A stretch of DNA of 64,000 nt from Luscinia megarhynchos. Taxonomy: Eukaryota > Chordata > Aves > Passeriformes > Turdidae. Numbering within the stretch: the stretch's first letter is position 1; each line of letters opens with the position of its first letter. The notes under the pieces are model-generated. The model saw nothing but the letters and a program-made list of their open reading frames with translations, was not told the DNA's origin and searched no databases. Positions 60,462-64,000 of this stretch are shown here, piece by piece. Where the stretch lies: NCBI GenBank assembly GCA_034336665.1, contig CM067566.1, forward strand, positions 15,792,330 to 15,856,329. Direction: 5' to 3'. The translations under genes were made by a program, and so were the position numbers.

Positions 60462-60655
60462 TTCATAGAAATATGGAATGGTTTGGGTTGGAAGGGACAT
60501 TACAGGTCATCAACTTCCCTGTTGTGGGCTGGGATATCTTTCACCAGACCACATTGCCCAGAGTTCCTTCCAACCTGGCCTTGAATACTTCCAGGTATGT
60601 TTGAGTGCATCACCACCTTAACAGTAAAGAATTTACCTAGAATTTCCTCCTAAGT
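60462..60655 (-). mobile_element. CR1 LINE 3' fragment, minus orientation
   Basis: 'tcatagaaatatggaatggtttgggttggaagggacattacaggtcatcaac', 'accagaccacattgcccag', 'ccttccaacctggccttgaatacttccagg' and 'caccaccttaacagtaaagaattt' form the reverse complement of a CR1 3' end. About 190 bases survive; sequence beyond 60655 no longer follows CR1. Confidence 0.9.
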
Positions 60656-61984
60656 AAAGAATGATTTTGTTGTAATTATACCTATTATTTTTCTCTGTAA
60701 TATCTGTCTTCTGGGACTGATAATCTATTCTCAGTCTGAATCTCAGTAAAACCTTCAATCCACAAAATTACTTGCTTAGTTCATTAGTATCTTGATCTCA
60801 AAAGAAAAATTGAGATTTTTGAGACAGTGATATCTTCCAAAACTAAAGTATTCTAATTTACTAGTATCATCATAATTTGTTTGGGAGTACTCTGTCATGT
60901 TGAAGTACCTAATATTTAAAAATAATTTTTTTTTCTTCCCATATATATGACATATATCCCTCCCCAACTAGTTATAACAATTCTCAAATCAAATAAGACA
61001 ACTTTTGATTCATTCCTTGTACTGGTCACACTAATCCAAAAAATACAGCTTTAATGAGACAAGAATTCACATAATTGAGGATTAAATCTTTCAAGTCCTA
61101 GAGCACAGATCAAACTTTAAAGCTCCAACAGTAAACTTAAAATATTATTCTCAGAATGTTGATAATATCAGGTCAAAAAGATACAAGGACTGCATTGCTA
61201 GAAAGGACATAGTATACCATGGAGTAAGAAGTGCCTGCTTTGCATTAAGTCCTTCAGCATGGGATAATTTGACAGAATTTGTGTTGGCAAGGTTAATTGC
61301 ATGAGATTCTTAGTGTTGCATAGTAGAAAAATTGCTGTGATCCTTAAATACAGATGGAAGGAAAAACTAATAGAAGAAACAGAAAAATATGTGTCCATGT
61401 GCTACATTGTTATAGGAGATGGGATAGGAGTTCTGGCAGCTGAATTTTGCTTGTAAATAGGTCAGGAGTGGATTGGAAGACTCTTACTTGAGGCTGAAGG
61501 AGAACAGGAGGCCCTTCTGTTCCTGTACATTTCTTCACTTTTATTCCCCCAGCTCCACATTTTGCCATCTCAGAATCTGACACCTGTGTTAGCAATGAAT
61601 GGCATTCTCTCTCAAACCCACAAAATCGAATGCACTTTTTTAGCTGCAGCAATTCTTCGTCTATGCTGGAGAGCACCCTAGGCCCTTAGAACTAGCTGTG
61701 CACGTCCTGTACTCTAGTACTGCACTGCAGAGCTCTTGGTTGAATTTTATCTGCTTATCTCAAACTCATCCTACTGCTTTGCTTTATTCCTCATTCCCCA
61801 GTATCTAAAAGATACTAAACCTTACTTCCCAATCTTAATTTCTTTCATATCCCTTAACTTTTCACATCTTTTCAAAGCACTGGTCATCCTGGACATTGTG
61901 CTGGACATTGTGATGTGAATGGTTCAACAGTGGGGCTCTAATCAGCCATGTTGAGCAAAATGATTTAATGACAGGTTTTGCCAA
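60656..61984. other. Non-coding, nothing recognised
   Basis: AT-rich. A 12-base direct repeat (gacattgtgctg/gacattgtgatg) lies at about 61892-61915. Minus frame 61410-61676 and others are unsupported. Confidence 0.5.
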
Positions 61985-62113
61985 GGTTAGTGTACTTGGC
62001 ATGTGGATGTGGCACTTCAGGATATGATTTAGTGGTTAACAGGGCAGTGTTGGGTTAACAGTTGGATCCAATGATCTTAGGGGTGTTTTCCACCCTCAAT
62101 GATTCGATGAATA
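61985..62113 (+). mobile_element. CR1 LINE 3' tail, different subfamily
   Basis: 'gtggatgtggcacttcaggatatgatttagtgg', 'cagtgttgggttaacagttggatccaatgatctta', 'tttccaccctcaatgattcgatg' match the CR1 branch whose 3' end reads 'acatggtttagtggt ... gttaatggttggactt ... gatctta'. It differs from the 'caacctggtctagtgg' type elsewhere in the window. Only the last about 130 bases are present. Confidence 0.85.
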
Positions 62114-64000
62114 TGAGCTATGTTCATCACACATTGTCATTATATATCACAATGGGTACAAGCTTCCTTTCCTGACAGAAGTGTTGGCACTTCTTTCTTA
62201 TGAATTATTTTTGTGCTCTATTTAAATGGAAATCATACGAAATAGAACTTACTAAGGGTTGAATTCGCCCTTTAAAATAGTCCAACATATTCTCTTGACC
62301 TGTTTAATCTTTGTAAAATAGATGAATAATATAATAATGCTTTACTTCTGGACTCATTAGTTAAAAAGTTTTTATTTCAGGCCTCTATATTCTAAAGCTT
62401 AGAGGTCTCAATGTACTGGATTTCAGATTAAGTCTTCTCTAAATTTTGCTGTCCAAAGGAGCAAACTGAAAGTACCAAGTCACCGGTACAATAATTTGTA
62501 AAAATTTAAGAGGTCTCCTGGTAATATTTACTGTCTGTGATACAGTTTCTATGGTAGCAGTCTCTCAGCTGTTTCATTGCTGGTTTCCAGACTAGATCTG
62601 TATAAAGCAGATGGCAAGTGGGTTGACATTTCAGTTTGAGTCATGCCAATTGAAATTGACAACCTCACGTTAAGTATGCTAATCCTTAATTGGAAAGTGT
62701 ATCTCATTTGGACTATGAATTTGCTGAGCTTTCATTGAAGAAGACTCTGCAAATCTGTTGTAATTTATTAGGATAAAGCAGAATACAAAAGCAGGGCAAC
62801 TTTTTCTCTTGTAAAAGATTCATCGGGAGGAACTGCTATGGTACTTAAGATCAGAAAGCAGTTGTTTTGTGTTTTGTTGGGTGATATTTGTGTGTGGGGC
62901 TCTTTTGTGGGGATTTTACAATTATTTTTGTTTATTTTTGTTTTGTTGTTTTTTCAAGGAAGAATGCCTTTTTGGGCTTGAGGACAAAGCCCAATGAGGC
63001 CATAGGCATGCTGGATGAACTTCAAAATCCTGGAAGTTTGGTTTATGTTGACACCTTGGGTTTTTGAAAGTGAGCTCAAAGCCATACATCCAGAAGGCTA
63101 AGGATTGCTATATGGGCTACTTCTGCTTCTCAGAGAACTGATAATTCTAAATAGTAGACTGCACCCTATCTTCATGTATTATCAATAAGGAAAATTAATA
63201 CTTGTTTAAGTTGAAGACACTGAAAGCTATGCTTGTATAGCTGTTAGGAAAAAGAAATTGCAGCAGGATTTCCTCCCCCCACTTTTTTTTCCTTTGAAGA
63301 CTGTTGAAGGACAGAGAGGATAAATTGACTCAAATGTTTGGGAAGACAGAAAAATTAATTGTAATGAATTTTTTTTTTTGCAGTTTGAATGGGAAATTGA
63401 AACAGAAATTGAGGTGTTCTTATTTTAAGGACTAGCCTTAAAGGATTGGGTGATCTTCTGCAGTTTGATCTTCCTCTCCTCACGCTTAGCATCTTGTCCA
63501 AATGAGAGGCTGGAGAAGATAAGGGAATGCTTTCGAAGCACTTACATTTTCTCATTTGAAATGAAATATTTATTTTGAAAGTTGAATGAATTTCATAAGG
63601 TAAAATCCATGAGTTTAAATGTCTGAAGTAAATCATGGTCGCAGGACAGGAATGCTGGAAACAGTACAAGCCATATCTTGGCTGAAGATGTAATAAGGTC
63701 TTTATTGAAGAAGTTTTGCATTATTCTTGGAGCTTTGTATAATCAACATTCAGTTTTCTACAGATCTCTGCTCACCCAGCTACAGAGAGAGGGTGGCACA
63801 TAAATGACATACCAGAGGCATAAAAAACTTTGTTAAAATACTGTGGCAAAATTTGACTTGTTGCTTGTGCAAACCTAGAAAAAGGTTTAAAAGATCTACC
63901 ACTCTCCATTTACACTTTCTGCTCTGGAGTGTGTATTTTCTGATTTTTGTGATGCTGTGATTGCTGCACGTCTGGCAAATTTTTCTCATCCATACTTTGT
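62114..64000. other. Non-coding, nothing recognised
   Basis: AT-rich with T/GTTTT-rich patches (62880-62955) and a T11 run at 63369-63379. Frames 63355-63669 and 63780-63989 (minus) show no domain or splice support. Confidence 0.55.

Noticed and set aside
1..64000. CRISPR arrays, operons, phage genes, tRNA or rRNA genes, mitochondrial insertions
   Set aside because: Looked for by eye and not seen; the sequence is vertebrate nuclear in character.

Overview
The window reads as a piece of a bird nuclear genome. Three things point that way. The dominant interspersed repeats are truncated CR1 LINEs with avian-type 3' ends (the 'caacctggtctagtgga' / 'ccttccaaccca..ccattctat' signature). There are retroviral LTR remnants of types I associate with birds. 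Repeat density is low in an AT-rich background. There are no bacterial operons, no rRNA, no recognisable tRNA, no CRISPR and no plasmid or phage genes. The six-frame reading frames are short and nearly all look like chance frames in non-coding DNA, so I treat the window as a gene desert or the inside of a very long intron.

Layout. 1-8.9 kb: unassigned DNA; a minus-strand LTR-like block (about 1.85-2.6 kb); an enhancer-like unique block (5.05-5.76 kb); a GC-rich decayed repeat block (7.19-8.5 kb); and an old CR1 tail (8.69-8.87 kb). 9-15 kb: unique DNA with a regulatory-looking block and an RFX X-box-like site (10.3 kb), a MIR-like SINE relic (11.34-11.43 kb), a well-bounded minus-strand solo LTR (11536-12000, TG...CA ends, near-matching 5-bp flanks) and a CR1 (14.3-14.7 kb). 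15-35 kb: mostly unassigned, with a second MIR-like relic (26.1 kb), several GC-richer islands of unknown origin and simple repeats. 35-50 kb: a CR1 that keeps recognisable reverse-transcriptase sequence (35.4-36.1 kb), a strong hairpin (40.87 kb), a minus-strand CR1 (43.4 kb), regulatory-looking blocks (45.6-47.7 kb), a G-quadruplex-type run (47.9 kb) and a long, very decayed CR1 (48.7-49.9 kb). 50-64 kb: unassigned DNA, one candidate small secreted-protein gene (56593-58032), a CpG-containing protein-like relic on the minus strand (59.5-59.75 kb) beside a perfect palindrome, and two more CR1 fragments (60.5 and 62.0 kb).

The only gene-like object I would argue for is the 56.6-58.0 kb candidate: ATG in good context, a textbook signal peptide, an in-phase consensus splice donor, then a pyrimidine tract/CAG acceptor leading to a short in-phase second exon, a stop and AATAAA. 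It resembles no family I can name, and chance cannot be excluded. I saw no convincing new multi-gene system. Repeat assignments rest on remembered consensus sequences, not on a database search.
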